41,945 bases of DNA from CAVURW01 sp963743595. GTDB taxonomy: Bacteria; Verrucomicrobiota; Verrucomicrobiia; Methylacidiphilales; UBA1321. The notes under the pieces were generated by a model, which saw only the letters and a list, made by a program, of their open reading frames with translations, made no database searches and was not told the DNA's origin. The stretch is taken from the NCBI GenBank assembly GCA_963743595.1, contig CAVURW010000187.1, positions 1 to 41,945 on the forward strand. Reading direction: 5' to 3'. Numbering within the stretch: the first letter of the stretch is position 1; every line of letters starts with the position of its first letter. Shown one piece after another: positions 17,033 through 28,200 of this stretch. Made by a program: the position numbers and the translations under genes.

Positions 17033-19150
17033 ATGAAATCTTCTGTAAAAAGCCTTCGTTGCCTCTGCTTGTGGTTCATCTGTTCCCTTGTTTCCGTGCA
17101 GGCAGATTCGCTGCAACTTCTGCCACCGGTGCCGGAACCGCAGACGAACCCCCATTTGGCCACGGCCTTCGAGGGAGTCCGCGTCGGGAATTCGGCGTAC
17201 ATCGGCGATGCGAAGGATCAGGAAGAAACGATTCCTGCGATGCTTGCCTACCTGCACCCGAACAGTCCGCACAAGGGGCAGCAGGTCTATCTCGATCGCT
17301 TAATTGTCTTGCTGGATGGGCGTTTTTCGCTTTGGGCCGCAGACAAAAATCTGAGCGATCACATGTCCAGTTTCCAGGTCGTTTACCCCTATCTCGCTCT
17401 GAAGACTTACGCTCCGGATAAGATCCCGCCGGGTAAAAAAGAGATATGGGAAGCGGCGATTGCCAAGCACACAGCATTTCTCATCAATCAAAGCCCGGAT
17501 ATTTATCAGAAGCACGTCGTGGGTGCATTGATTGTGAACATGGACATCGCGCGTACCATGTCCGTTTGGATGGGCGGCCTAGCCACGGGAGATTCGGCGA
17601 GCGCGGAAATTGGCCGAAAAGCGGTGGAGGACTGCATGACGCAAACGGTTTTGGGCGATGGAGCGACCCACTATGCCCAATATTCAAATGAGACATTTAT
17701 CTACCATAATTCCATCGTCTGGGGGGCGAGCTGGTACTACATCTTGACCGGTTCTCCCAAGATGAAGGCCTTCATTGAGAAAATGGTTCCCTATATCCCG
17801 CTGACGGAGCATCCTGGTGGTTTTGCGGAATACAGCACAGCTCCACCATGGAAGCCGTTTTATGACAGCGGACCGCTCAGTTTGGCTCAGGCGGCGCTGA
17901 AAGAGGCATACATTACCGGGGACGGCTACAACTTTGCTTTGGGTAAGGGTGCGCAAAACGATGCCGCTCTCTGCTTTCTTTATCGCTCAGGGTTGACCGC
18001 AGAAACACATGTTCCTGATAACTTTACGCTCTACGACAAGAACATTCTCGGGCCGCGTGCTCGTTACGGAGCTTGGGGCGAAGTGGGCACCACGCGAGAT
18101 CCGAGTCAATCGGGTCCCGAGTTAAGCGAATCCTTTACTCCGAGTACTGTGGGCCTAAACACATTCGCCGGGGCCTACGTACTGAAGTATGCGACGGGCG
18201 ATCTCAATGCGGCGTTCCACGGCGCAGCTCCGGAGGTAAAGGTGAAGCCCGGCGTAGAAACGGATTACAACCGAGGTGGCAAGTGGGTCTTCCTGACCAG
18301 CGCGGGTTGCCACAATGAATTGAGCAAGAGCCAATCGATATATGGGATATCGACGATTTATCCCATCAACGAACGATCCGGCTCTGCTTCGAAAGATTAC
18401 ACCGGCTGGGATGGCTGCCAGGAATGGGTCTATACTCCTGACCGCGTTATCGGTTTATCCACCATTACCAGTAGCAAAGAGGTGACTGCGTACGGATTGG
18501 CTCAGCGAATCATTCTCTTTTCTCATCGAGGTAAATGCACGCCGGGTGACGGGAAGGCGCAGCAACTCACGCCAGATGGCGCGGATCGATTTAGCTACGG
18601 CGATCTGAAAATCAAACTGGATGCGAATTCTTACGGCGGCAAAGAGGAGACGTTTTACTACGGCTTAATGGCGAACTACGGAGGAAAGATAACTGAAGGA
18701 GATCAGGGAACCGCGATGATCGTATTAAATGACGAAAAGAGTGGCTCCGATACGCTGACCACTTACGCGGCGGGGACGGCGCGGTTCGCACTGATCGAGG
18801 TGAGCGCCAAGGACAAAAAAGAGGCCAGCGATGTCGCCCAGCTTCAATTGCCCGATGGCCTGAGAGGCTTTGAATTCACAGAGGATTCGGGGCGTAAAAT
18901 TCGATTGGTGCATAACCTGACCGATCACAGCCTTAGTTATTCCGGCGACATGAAAGCGCCCTATGGTCACGCTCGAATCATCGAAAGCTGGGATGACGCC
19001 GCAAACGTGCCGCTTCCGGTAACGGCGGGATCTGTGAGCATTCCTGCGGTCAGTATCCCGGCGTACGGCCACATTCTGATCCTCAACAGTGACGTCCCCG
19101 CCGACCAGCAACCGGGTCACCTCGAATACGCGCAAGTTTTTACGAAATAG
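17033..19150 (+). CDS. Large secreted protein, possibly polysaccharide-lyase-like; family not recognised
   Basis: The start at ATG 17033 is chosen because it gives a proper signal peptide (MKSSVKSLRCLCLWFICSL, cleavage after about VQA); the upstream ATG at 16958 adds 25 unlikely residues. The mature protein is about 680 residues. The first half is helical with aromatic-rich motifs such as NETFIYHNSIVWGASWYY, resembling an alpha/alpha toroid. The second half is beta-rich, with GGKWVFLTSAGCHNE, DGCQEWVYTPDRVIGL and several Gly/Tyr strands, resembling the beta-sandwich of toroid-type polysaccharide lyases. I cannot match it to a named family, so the lyase idea is inference, helped by the heparinase II/III-type gene that starts 50 bases downstream on the same strand. 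Confidence 0.55.
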   Translation: MKSSVKSLRCLCLWFICSLVSVQADSLQLLPPVPEPQTNPHLATAFEGVRVGNSAYIGDAKDQEETIPAMLAYLHPNSPHKGQQVYLDRLIVLLDGRFSLWAADKNLSDHMSSFQVVYPYLALKTYAPDKIPPGKKEIWEAAIAKHTAFLINQSPDIYQKHVVGALIVNMDIARTMSVWMGGLATGDSASAEIGRKAVEDCMTQTVLGDGATHYAQYSNETFIYHNSIVWGASWYYILTGSPKMKAFIEKMVPYIPLTEHPGGFAEYSTAPPWKPFYDSGPLSLAQAALKEAYITGDGYNFALGKGAQNDAALCFLYRSGLTAETHVPDNFTLYDKNILGPRARYGAWGEVGTTRDPSQSGPELSESFTPSTVGLNTFAGAYVLKYATGDLNAAFHGAAPEVKVKPGVETDYNRGGKWVFLTSAGCHNELSKSQSIYGISTIYPINERSGSASKDYTGWDGCQEWVYTPDRVIGLSTITSSKEVTAYGLAQRIILFSHRGKCTPGDGKAQQLTPDGADRFSYGDLKIKLDANSYGGKEETFYYGLMANYGGKITEGDQGTAMIVLNDEKSGSDTLTTYAAGTARFALIEVSAKDKKEASDVAQLQLPDGLRGFEFTEDSGRKIRLVHNLTDHSLSYSGDMKAPYGHARIIESWDDAANVPLPVTAGSVSIPAVSIPAYGHILILNSDVPADQQPGHLEYAQVFTK

Positions 19151-19200
19151 CGAACTGCCCGCGCAACTTGTTTCACGTCGCGTGGTTAATGTTGTAACTC

Positions 19201-21777
19201 ATGCGCGCCATTCCCTTTCTCCTCGTTCTAGCATCGTTCTTTCTCTATCTGCCGGCGATGGCTGACTCGCCCTTTGCCGATAAACCGTGCATCTCCTACG
19301 GCGCGCTTGCCGGTCCGGATGGTAAGCCGCTAGAAATCCCGTGGGGTCAAGTGAAGCCAGACGATTTCGGGCCTGTGCCGATAACCTTCGACGATTCTGG
19401 CGTGCGGAAAATCCGTCCAGTGCCTGCGCCGGGCGTGCATCCGCGCATTCTCTTTGGACCCGATGACCTTCCCGATATTCGTGCTCGGCTCAAGAACACG
19501 AAGTGTGGGCAGATGATGTGGAATAAGATTCTCTCGTGGTCGCATCAGCTTCATGGCGATTACGACGAGAAAGCCGATTACGCGCAGCCTGACTTGCTCA
19601 AGGGCGATTACCGGGGCTCTCACGGCCACATTCAGTGCCTCTATTACCACGACAAGGACAGCCCTTTTAATCCGGCAAATCATCTCTGGGACAAGCTGGT
19701 TGCGGGTGATTTGACGGTCGATCCGAAGCCGTTTTGGGGCGTCTATTCGTTCGATGCGTACCGTTGTTTAATTGAGGAGGATCACGAGGGTGCGAAGAAG
19801 CTGGCCTCGGCTGTTGTGACCTCCATGAAGCACGATCAAGCGGAACGCGATGCGGCGCGTGCGGCGAAGGGCCTTAAGGGGCCGATTGATCGCCCGGTGA
19901 GCGGTGGCGCAGGCGGCCAGGAACTCGGGTTCCTTTATGATTTTCTTTACAATGACCTCACTCCAGAACAGCGCACCGCCATTCATGACGAGCTGGCCAA
20001 CACCACGTGGTACCATGACAATTACGGCACATTTAACGCCGCCGTAAACACACGCTCGAATTGGGCGACTTTCAGCTACTGGCTGATTCCGCTTCTGGCA
20101 ATCGAAGGCGAGCCTGGGTTCAATGATCTCAAGTACGCGGGCCTATTCCGTGGATCCCGGAACATGCTCACCTACGGCTGGTTTCCTTCTGGAGCGACTG
20201 TGGAAGGTGAAGCGAAAGATCAGCTGGGTATGGAAGGGATTGTCGCCTTCTCGATGCGTCAGCAGCCGTCATTGGCCGGACACCCATTCTTGCGGGCCTA
20301 TGCACTCGATTTTCTCCCGCACGATCTTCTGCCTAATCCGCTCTATTCCTCGCCCGGCTCACAATTCGGAACAGGTGCGTTCGTCCGCTACGATTTGCTC
20401 GGGGGCATCGCTTCCTTTAACAGCAGCGATGTGTTCGGCCTGAAATACTTTTTCCCGGATAATAAGATCGTGGATTGGGTCTATCGCGGCGCTGTCGGCC
20501 CGAACTACGAGCGGTTACCGAGTGGTGCGGGTGGGGGGTACTTTAACGGCCTGCTTTACGCTGCTATTTTCCCCTCCGATTTCGATCCGAACAATACCGA
20601 TCCCTCCAAGCTGGGGCTGAGCCTGAGTTATCTCGCGGGAGATCGCGGCCTCGTCATGACTCGCAGCGGTTGGGATAGCGATGCGCTGGCGCTGAATATG
20701 CACACGCGGCAAGCTTGTGGCGGTCATCCCTACTGCGATCGAAATTCGTTCCTGCTCTTCGGCAAAGGCCGGGATTGGTTTACGATTAATACCTGGAAAG
20801 GCGATACCGACCAACAAACGACCGTGGTTATCGATAACCAAAAGCAGACAGCGTGGACACCCGGTCGGCTCGTCGATTACGTCGATCAACCGCTGGCAAC
20901 TTTCGCCGTGGGCGATGCCTCCTATTGCTGGGACTGGGACGTTCACCCAATCGAGAAAGCACAGGGCTACACGCTCGCGGATGTGGATGGCGGCCTCGTC
21001 AAAATGCCGACAGGTGCCGAGCCTGAAATGCACTCCATGAATGACTTTGCCTACACCAAGCGGAACTTCGATTACCTAAACGCTCCTCTCTGGCACTTGC
21101 ATCATTGGAATCAAAAAGAGCCGAGTCTTTCACCCGTTGTGCGCATCCCGCTTTACCCGGTGAAAAAGGCGTTCCGCACGTGCGGCCTCATTCGCGGCAA
21201 ATATCCGTATGCGCTGGTCATCGATGACATCCAGAAAGATGCCACGGTGCATCACTACGATTGGAATGGACTCATGGAAGCAGATGTACGGCTTCTGCAG
21301 ACGGCAGCAGCACCTTCGCCCGAGGCTGGTCTAACGGATCTCACGTTTATCGGAATTCAATTGCCGAAAAACAAAAAAGATCCGGAGCCCGCGCTTCCAA
21401 CGTTCGATCAAGTGGCCGCTGGCGAGCCGCTTTTGCTGATGCGGGTGCTGGATGCGCAATACGATGCGGCGCAAAAGAACCGCGCTCCGGTGTTTCACGA
21501 TTCCGTCGATTTGAAGAAGAAGATCATCACCCTGCCGTTCGATTCCGTAGCACCGAACGACAAGATGCTCTTCTACCCCTATCGCAAGGGTGATCCGCTT
21601 CCGACAACAGCCTGGAACAGCGATCACACCAGCTTGACCATCAGCTTCCCCGATCAAGTCGATACGATCACCTTCTCGCCATCCGATTCTGGAAAGACGA
21701 ACGTCGTCGTTTCACGCCAAGGCGGCGAGCATGTGGACGTGACGAATCCGATTCCGCCGTTGCCGGATAAGAAGTAA
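19201..21777 (+). CDS. Secreted heparinase II/III-family protein
   Basis: An 858-residue protein with a signal peptide (MRAIPFLLVLASFFLYLPAMA). Near residue 79 it has HPRILFGPDDLPDIRARL, the typical entry to the alpha/alpha toroid of heparinase II/III and oligo-alginate lyases. The helical domain (about 80-400) includes RSNWATFSYW and the GATVEGEAKDQLGMEG stretch. The C-terminal beta-sandwich region contains GGHPYCDRNSFLLFGKGRDWF around residue 506 and KYPYALVIDDIQKDA near 675, which fit the heparinase II/III C-terminal domain. These enzymes cleave uronic-acid-containing polysaccharides by beta-elimination; the substrate cannot be told from sequence. It probably acts in the periplasm or outside, together with the secreted protein just upstream. 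Confidence 0.82.
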   Translation: MRAIPFLLVLASFFLYLPAMADSPFADKPCISYGALAGPDGKPLEIPWGQVKPDDFGPVPITFDDSGVRKIRPVPAPGVHPRILFGPDDLPDIRARLKNTKCGQMMWNKILSWSHQLHGDYDEKADYAQPDLLKGDYRGSHGHIQCLYYHDKDSPFNPANHLWDKLVAGDLTVDPKPFWGVYSFDAYRCLIEEDHEGAKKLASAVVTSMKHDQAERDAARAAKGLKGPIDRPVSGGAGGQELGFLYDFLYNDLTPEQRTAIHDELANTTWYHDNYGTFNAAVNTRSNWATFSYWLIPLLAIEGEPGFNDLKYAGLFRGSRNMLTYGWFPSGATVEGEAKDQLGMEGIVAFSMRQQPSLAGHPFLRAYALDFLPHDLLPNPLYSSPGSQFGTGAFVRYDLLGGIASFNSSDVFGLKYFFPDNKIVDWVYRGAVGPNYERLPSGAGGGYFNGLLYAAIFPSDFDPNNTDPSKLGLSLSYLAGDRGLVMTRSGWDSDALALNMHTRQACGGHPYCDRNSFLLFGKGRDWFTINTWKGDTDQQTTVVIDNQKQTAWTPGRLVDYVDQPLATFAVGDASYCWDWDVHPIEKAQGYTLADVDGGLVKMPTGAEPEMHSMNDFAYTKRNFDYLNAPLWHLHHWNQKEPSLSPVVRIPLYPVKKAFRTCGLIRGKYPYALVIDDIQKDATVHHYDWNGLMEADVRLLQTAAAPSPEAGLTDLTFIGIQLPKNKKDPEPALPTFDQVAAGEPLLLMRVLDAQYDAAQKNRAPVFHDSVDLKKKIITLPFDSVAPNDKMLFYPYRKGDPLPTTAWNSDHTSLTISFPDQVDTITFSPSDSGKTNVVVSRQGGEHVDVTNPIPPLPDKK

Positions 21778-22061
21778 CCGAAAACGGCCCAGGAGGGTCA
21801 GAAGTTATGGCACCGTGGGTAGGGGAGGCTTAGCATTTAGGGCTTGTTGGCCTGGGTAGAGGCCGACTGATCATGAACGGTTGCAGGTCTGCATATTTCC
21901 TGCGCCGACATTTCGGGAACTTTGCTCTAGGCTTCAGTAGCAGGCGAATTTCAGCAAGATGCCTCGCCAACGCCGCCCAAATCTAACTTGGTTACCCGCG
22001 CATAAAGGCGTTCAAATCGACTCGTCACACTTCAGTTTCCAACCTCTGTTGTTCAAAAACG

Positions 22062-22132
22062 CTACCCGACATGGATTCGAACCATGAATAACGCCTCCAA
22101 AGGGCGCTGTGTTACCGTTACACCATCGGGTA
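22062..22132 (-). tRNA. tRNA-Gln (anticodon UUG)
   Basis: Read on the minus strand from 22132, the acceptor stem TACCCGA pairs perfectly with TCGGGTA. The D arm is GTGT...ACAC. The anticodon stem GCGCC/GGCGT holds the 7-base loop CTTTGGA with anticodon TTG. The T arm CATGG-TTCGAAT-CCATG is perfect. G73 at 22062 is the discriminator expected for tRNA-Gln. CCA is not encoded. The gene is free-standing between the heparinase-like gene and the giant repeat protein. Confidence 0.96.
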
Positions 22133-22200
22133 AGAAAGACGGGACGTCCGGAGCGTTCAGGATGCGTTTGAACGGCGCTTTTGTCAAGACGAGGAGTTTC

Positions 22201-25200
22201 TCAATTATTATCGAGCGACGCCGGGGGGAGATCGGGGCGAAGGATGGCGCGGTAATTGATAAATGCTGAGGGATAGACAATGACGCGCAGGGTATCGTTC
22301 TTGTGGGAAGTGACGTTCACCAGCGCCCAGAATTCCCGGCCATCTGAACTGCGGATCGCCCGGAAGAAGAAGGTGTGGCGATGGAAGTTCTCGCCTTCCT
22401 TAAAGTTTTCTTCGGGGTACTGGAACTGGCCATTCGACTGAATCGCGAGCTTGGTTAGGATGTGCGAAGCGGGCAGATCGGAGATTTGCTTCAGGTATTT
22501 CGGCTCCATGGCAGCCAAGGTTTTCTGGAGATCGGCCAGGGAATCTTGATCGTTCTTTTGCTCGTCCAGAAGCGGTTGCAGGTCGTCAGTCGTTTGCGTG
22601 ATTTGGTGGTTAAGGTCATCGATCTTTTGATTGAGCTGGGCAACCTGCTGGTTCGAGTTCTCCATAGCATCGGCGACTTGATCCTTGAGTGCTTGTTTCT
22701 TCTGGTAAAAACTCTGTTGGAAGGAGGTCCAATCGGCGAGTTCCGAATCGAGGAACTTCAATTCCGCAGTTTTCTTGGCCGATGGGGGCACCGCGTACAT
22801 GGCCAGACGGTAGGCATTGGCCCACGCTTCTGGGAACGTGTACTCTTCACCTGGCGGTTGGAAATCGAGTTTCAGGGCATCCGCATGCGACTTAATATCG
22901 GAGAGGATCTGGTTAAGCTTGGCTTTGTAGCCTTCGTCCAGATCAGCACCCGATTTGCCCCAAATATCCTTAACACTGGCCTTGGCTGTGGCGGCTAGAG
23001 TGGTGATTTGTTGACGGGCCGTTTCGACCTGCTCCTGGAGCGTCCGCAGCTTGGTGTTGTGTAGGGCAACGTCGGACTTCGCTTGGTCGATTTCGTGATT
23101 GAGGCTGGAAAGTTTGTCGAGTGACGGGGCGCGATCGCTAGCGAGATCTTCCGAATAGCCGTTCAAATCGCCAAATTCCGACACCACCCAGACCTCGTTC
23201 TCTAGCGTAGTTCCCGGTGGCGGAATAACCTGGCCGAGCAACTGCGTTTTCTGGAGCGCGCCGAGGTAGCCGAACCACATCGTGGGGGCAACTATGCCAA
23301 GGAAGACGACGTAGAAGGCGAGCGCGCTGTAGATCTTCGCACGGAAGGCGCGCTGCTCGCGGGTTAGGCCTCGCGGCGTGGCCTTTTCGCGGGCGATGGA
23401 CTTGTAGGTGGCCATGTCCATTGAGCGATTGATAACGGCTGGTTTTTTAGAGGGTGCGGCAGGCTCGATAGTCGGTGGCTTAATTCCGAGCGGCGGCAAC
23501 GTCTTCATGTCCTTCAAATCCGCAACAGGCTGCGTTTCGGTGCTGGTATTGGAAGCCGCTTCTGGTGTTGGTGTTTCTTCGAGCGGTGCTGGCTTGGAGA
23601 TCGATTCTGCAGGAGGAAGAACGGGAACTTTGGGCGACAGAGTTTTGGCGGCTCGGGGTGCTTCGATAGCGCGGTCCTTCACCGTGGAGATCGGCGCGGG
23701 ATCAATCGTGATGGTCGGAATCGCAGGTGCTTTCGGAACTGGATCAGGGGTCGGGTCGAGCGTAACGGCTGGCGGCAGTGCAGGAGGCAGGGCGGGTGGC
23801 AAGGCAGGAAGTGCTTGCGAAACTGGATCAGGGGTCGGGTCGAGTATAACGGCTGGCGGGAGTGCAGGAGGCATGGCGGGTGGCAAGGCTGGCGGTGCTT
23901 TCGAAACTGGATCAGGGGTCGGGTCGAGTGTAACGGCTGGCGGGAGTGCGGGAGGCATGGCGGGTGGCAAGGCAGGCGGTGCTTTCGAAACTGGATCAGG
24001 GGTCGGGTCGAGCGTAACGGCTGGCGGGAGTGCAGGAGGCATGGCCGGTGGCAGGGCAGGAGGTGCTTTCGAAACTGAATCAGGGGTCGGGTCCAGCGTA
24101 ACGGCTGGTGGGAGTGCAGGAGGCATGGCGGGCGGCAAAGCTGGCGGTGCTTTTGAAACCACCTTCGGAGTCGGGTCGAGCGTTACAGCTGGCGGCGGCG
24201 GGGTGACCGGCAGCGGAGGCGGAACCTTCGTGGGCGGCTCTGAGGGTGGCGTGGAGGTCGATTTCTGACGGGAGAGGAGCGGTGCTGGTGTTTTGTCCTT
24301 AAAGTTAAACGAGCTCGCCGTCTGGTTAATCACGGGTTTGCGCTCGCCTAGGCGCGGTGAGGGCAGCGCGGAAGTGGGCGGATTAACGATCTTCGGTGGG
24401 AGATCCTGGCTCGGGAGAGGGGCGGGGGCAGGGGCAACCGCGGAGGGCGGAGGAAGGAGAGGAGGTACTTGGACATTACGAGTCGGCTTGAGGGGCGGGG
24501 CGAGTTTCACCGTCGGCGTGAGAGGTGCGGTTTGGGTGGGCTCTGTGGGAGCTACGGGGGTGTAGAGGCCTTGCGGAGGAAGGGGCGGTGGAACTTTGGT
24601 GGGTAAGGCAGGTGGCGTAGCCAACTTGGGAGCGAGCTCCTCTTTCGGCAGGGGCGGGGGAATCTTCGTAGGTGTTTCAGTGATTTGGGCAGGCGAGATG
24701 ACGGGCAAGCTCGGTGGCAAAGCAGTTGCGGCTGCGGGTGCAGGAGGAACTCCCTCGATAGTGGGCTCAGGGCTGAGTGGAAGTGATGGAGGTACGAGCG
24801 GTTGCCCAATTGGGGAAATGCCTTCGCTGGGTTCCTCAATGGTGACCTTGGCAACCGGTTCAGATCGCGGTTCGACTGTTTCCTTTACCGTCGTATCGGG
24901 AAGAGAAGGTGCGGGGAGAGTAGGCGCGACAGCGATGTTGGAAAGAGAGACAGGAAGTGCAGGCGGAAGTATAGAGGGTAGGCCGGGGAGCTTAGGGCGC
25001 AATTCGAGCGGTTCTGGCGAAGGTTTGAAAGCAATCGGGAGTGACGGGAGCGAGAGAGGCGGTCGCGATAGAGCCATTTCCCGGGTCGGAGGCGTTAGAA
25101 CGGTTGGTGGCGGTTCTTGTACTGGCTGGGCAGGGGTAGATTCCAGGGTGATTAGCGGAAGTGCTGGTGGGGTCAATTCTGTCGGGGCTGGCTCAGCGGG

Positions 25201-28200
25201 CTCCAGGGTAATCGGCAACGCAGGGGGAAGTGCAGGTGAGGTTGCTAGTTCCGCAGGTTCTAGAGTGATTGGCAACGCAGGGGGAAGTGCCGGTGGGGTC
25301 GCTAGTTCCGCAGGTTCTAGAGTAATTGGCAACGCAGGGGGAAGTGCAGGTGGGGTTGCTAGAGGTTCTAGAGTAATTGGTAACGCAGGGGGAAGTGCAG
25401 GTGGGGTTGCTAGTTCCGCAGGTTCTAGAGTAATTGGCAACGCAGGGGGAAGCGCAGGAGGGGTCGCTAGTTCCGTAGGTTCTAGAGTAATTGGTAACGC
25501 AGGGGGAAGTGCAGGTGGGGTTGCTAGTTCCGCAGGTTCTAGAGTTATTGGCAACGCAGGGGGAAGTGCAAGAGGGGTCGCTAGTTCCGTAGGTTCTAGA
25601 GTAATTGGTAACGCAGGGGGAAGCGCAGGAGGGGTCGCTAGTTCCGCAGGTTCTAGAGTTATTGGCAACGCAGGGGGAAGCGCAGGAGGGGTTGCTAGTT
25701 CCGCAGGTTCTAGAGTGATTGGCAACGCAGGGGGAAGTGCCGGTGGGGTCGCTAGTTCCGCAGGTTCTAGAGTAATTGGCAACGCAGGGGGAAGTGCAGG
25801 TGGGGTTGCTAGTTCCGTAGGTTCTAGAGTTATTGGCAACGCAGGGGGAAGCGCAGGAGGGGGCGCTAGTTCCGGAGGTTCTAGAGTAATCGGCAGCGCA
25901 GGAGGAAGCGCCAGAGGGGTTGCCAGATCGGCGGGCTCCAGGGTGATCGGAAGCGCGGGTGGGGTTAGCTCGTACAGAGCTGGTTCTTCGGATTCCAGAG
26001 TAATCGGTAACGCAGGAGGAAGTGCAGGAGGTGTCGCTAGCTCGACCGGCTCGAGGGTAATCGGAAGCGCAGGTGGCGTCAGCTCGAACTGAGCGGGTTC
26101 TTCGGATTCCAGGGTATTCGGTAACGCAGGAGGAAGTGCGGGTGGCGTGGCTGTTTCTTGTTCGACGGGCTCCTCGGTCGTCAGTGGCTCGATGAACAGG
26201 GACGGTAGCTTCGATTCTGACGGCTTTGGAATCCCAATCGGCAGCGGGGGCGGGACGCGGCGAGGGGATTCGGGCGAGACGAGCGCACCCAGGGGCATCA
26301 AGGGCGGCAGGTGGCGTTCGGGATCGTCCGATGGAACTAGAGAAATACGGGGAAGAGGCGGACGGAGGTGGACCGTGGGAACTGGTGGAGGTAACGGCGG
26401 AGGCATTGTTTCCGGGGCCTCGGGCGCTTCGACATGCTCTTCGATCGGTACGGGCAAGGGAGGCGGTTGCGACGCAGCGTGGCTCGTGAACGGGAGAGGC
26501 ACTTCAGTTGATGCCGAGCGTGACGGGATTACGGGTGTCGGTGTGATAAAGGGGATCGCTGGCGGATCCAAGAAGGGCCGGGGTGTCGCCAACTCAACGA
26601 CTTGGTGTTCTTCAACCTGTTCTTGCTCAGTAACCGGTTCGATCTGGTGCGGCTCAACGGCTTGTTGTTCTTCGACCTGCTCTTGTTCAGCGACCGTTGT
26701 TTCGGCTTGGTGCGGTTCAGCGACCTGTTGCTCGATCTGTTCTTGTTCAGCAGCCGTCGTTTCGGCCTGGAGCGGTTCAACGACCTGGTGTTCTTCGACC
26801 TGTTCTTGTTCGGAGACCGTCGTTTCGGCCTGGAGCGGTTCAACGACTTGTTGCTCTTCGACCTGCCCTTGTTTAGCAGCCGTCGGTTCGATCTGGTGCG
26901 GTTCAGCGACCTTTTGCTCGACCTGCTCTTGTTCAGCAGCCGTCGGTTCGATCTGGTGCGGTTCAGCGACCTGTTGCTCGATCTGTTCTTGTTCAGCGAC
27001 CGTCGTTTCGGCCTGGAGCGGTTCAACGACCTGTTGCTCTTCGATCTGCTCTTGTTCAGCGATCGTCGGTTCGATCTGGTGCGGTTCAGCGACCTGTTGC
27101 TCGATCTGCTCTTGTTCGGAGACCGTCGTTTCGGCCTGGAGCGGTTCAGCGACCTGTTGCTCGATCTGCTCTTGTTCGGAGACCGTCGTTTCGGCCTGAA
27201 GCGGTTCAACGGCTTGTTGCTCTTCGATCTGCTCTTGTTCGTCAACCGTCGTTTCGGCTTGGAGCGGTTCAACGACCTGTTGTTCTTCGATCTGTTCTTG
27301 TTCAGCGATCGTGTTTTCGGGCTCGAGAGGTGGCGGAATCGAGATGGGTGGTTGATAGGTCGGCAGCGGCGGCGGTGTCGCGTGCGACCGTGGCGGGGGA
27401 AGTGCCTGTGTCGCGAAGGAAGGCGTCGCAATTTGCGGTTGGTCGGTAACCGGCGATTGGGCGTGAAGCTCGGCTAGCGGACGCTCGCCCATATCGGAGG
27501 TCGCTTCGGGCGGTAGCTCGATTTCCGTATCGGGTTCCAGCGATACGAAAGGCCCGTGCGCAGCCGTGACAATAAGAGGTGGTTCTTCGGCGACGTTTTC
27601 CGCCGGCGGCGCGGCGGGAACTTGAACGATCGGTTGGTGGGCGTCTTCTTGAGCGGGTTGAATGGTGTACGCGGTGGCCGACTCGTCCGACTCAGGATCG
27701 GAATCAAACGGAATCAGCTCGATCTGCGGTTGGTTACGGAGATCCCAGGTCGTCAGAACGATGGGGCGATCCTCTTCGATTTGGGGCTCTCCAGGCGTTA
27801 CGACAGGCTCTAGCTCAGGCACGGGCTGCACCAGCTCCACTTCAGGGGTAAACTGAGGCGCGATTGCTTCGGGCAGCGGAGGCGGCACAGGAGCGGGATC
27901 GTCTGGAATGGGGGCTGTCGGTTCCGGATCGTGGTGGATGGGGAGGCCGCTACCGCCGGTCGCCGCTTCGTAGACAGGCGGCAGCGGCGGCGAGACGGCG
28001 GGCGGCGTTAGATCAGAGGTGAGGCGAGGTCGGAAAACGGGGAGTGCGACAGTGGGCGGGCGGGAGGTGCGGAATGCGAGCGGAGAGGGCCCTTTACGCA
28101 GCGATTTAGTTGTGGTCGGGCTGTTGTAACCGGAGGGGTTGAGCCCACTGGGCACTGGTCTTGACGGAGAGGGTTGCGGAGACTGTGGGGCCGACGTTTG

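Noticed and set aside
24596..27477. Long plus-strand open frames of 290-500 codons opposite the giant protein
   Set aside because: They mirror the tandem repeats of the minus-strand gene, whose frame continues for 2327 codons with a membrane helix and coiled coils.
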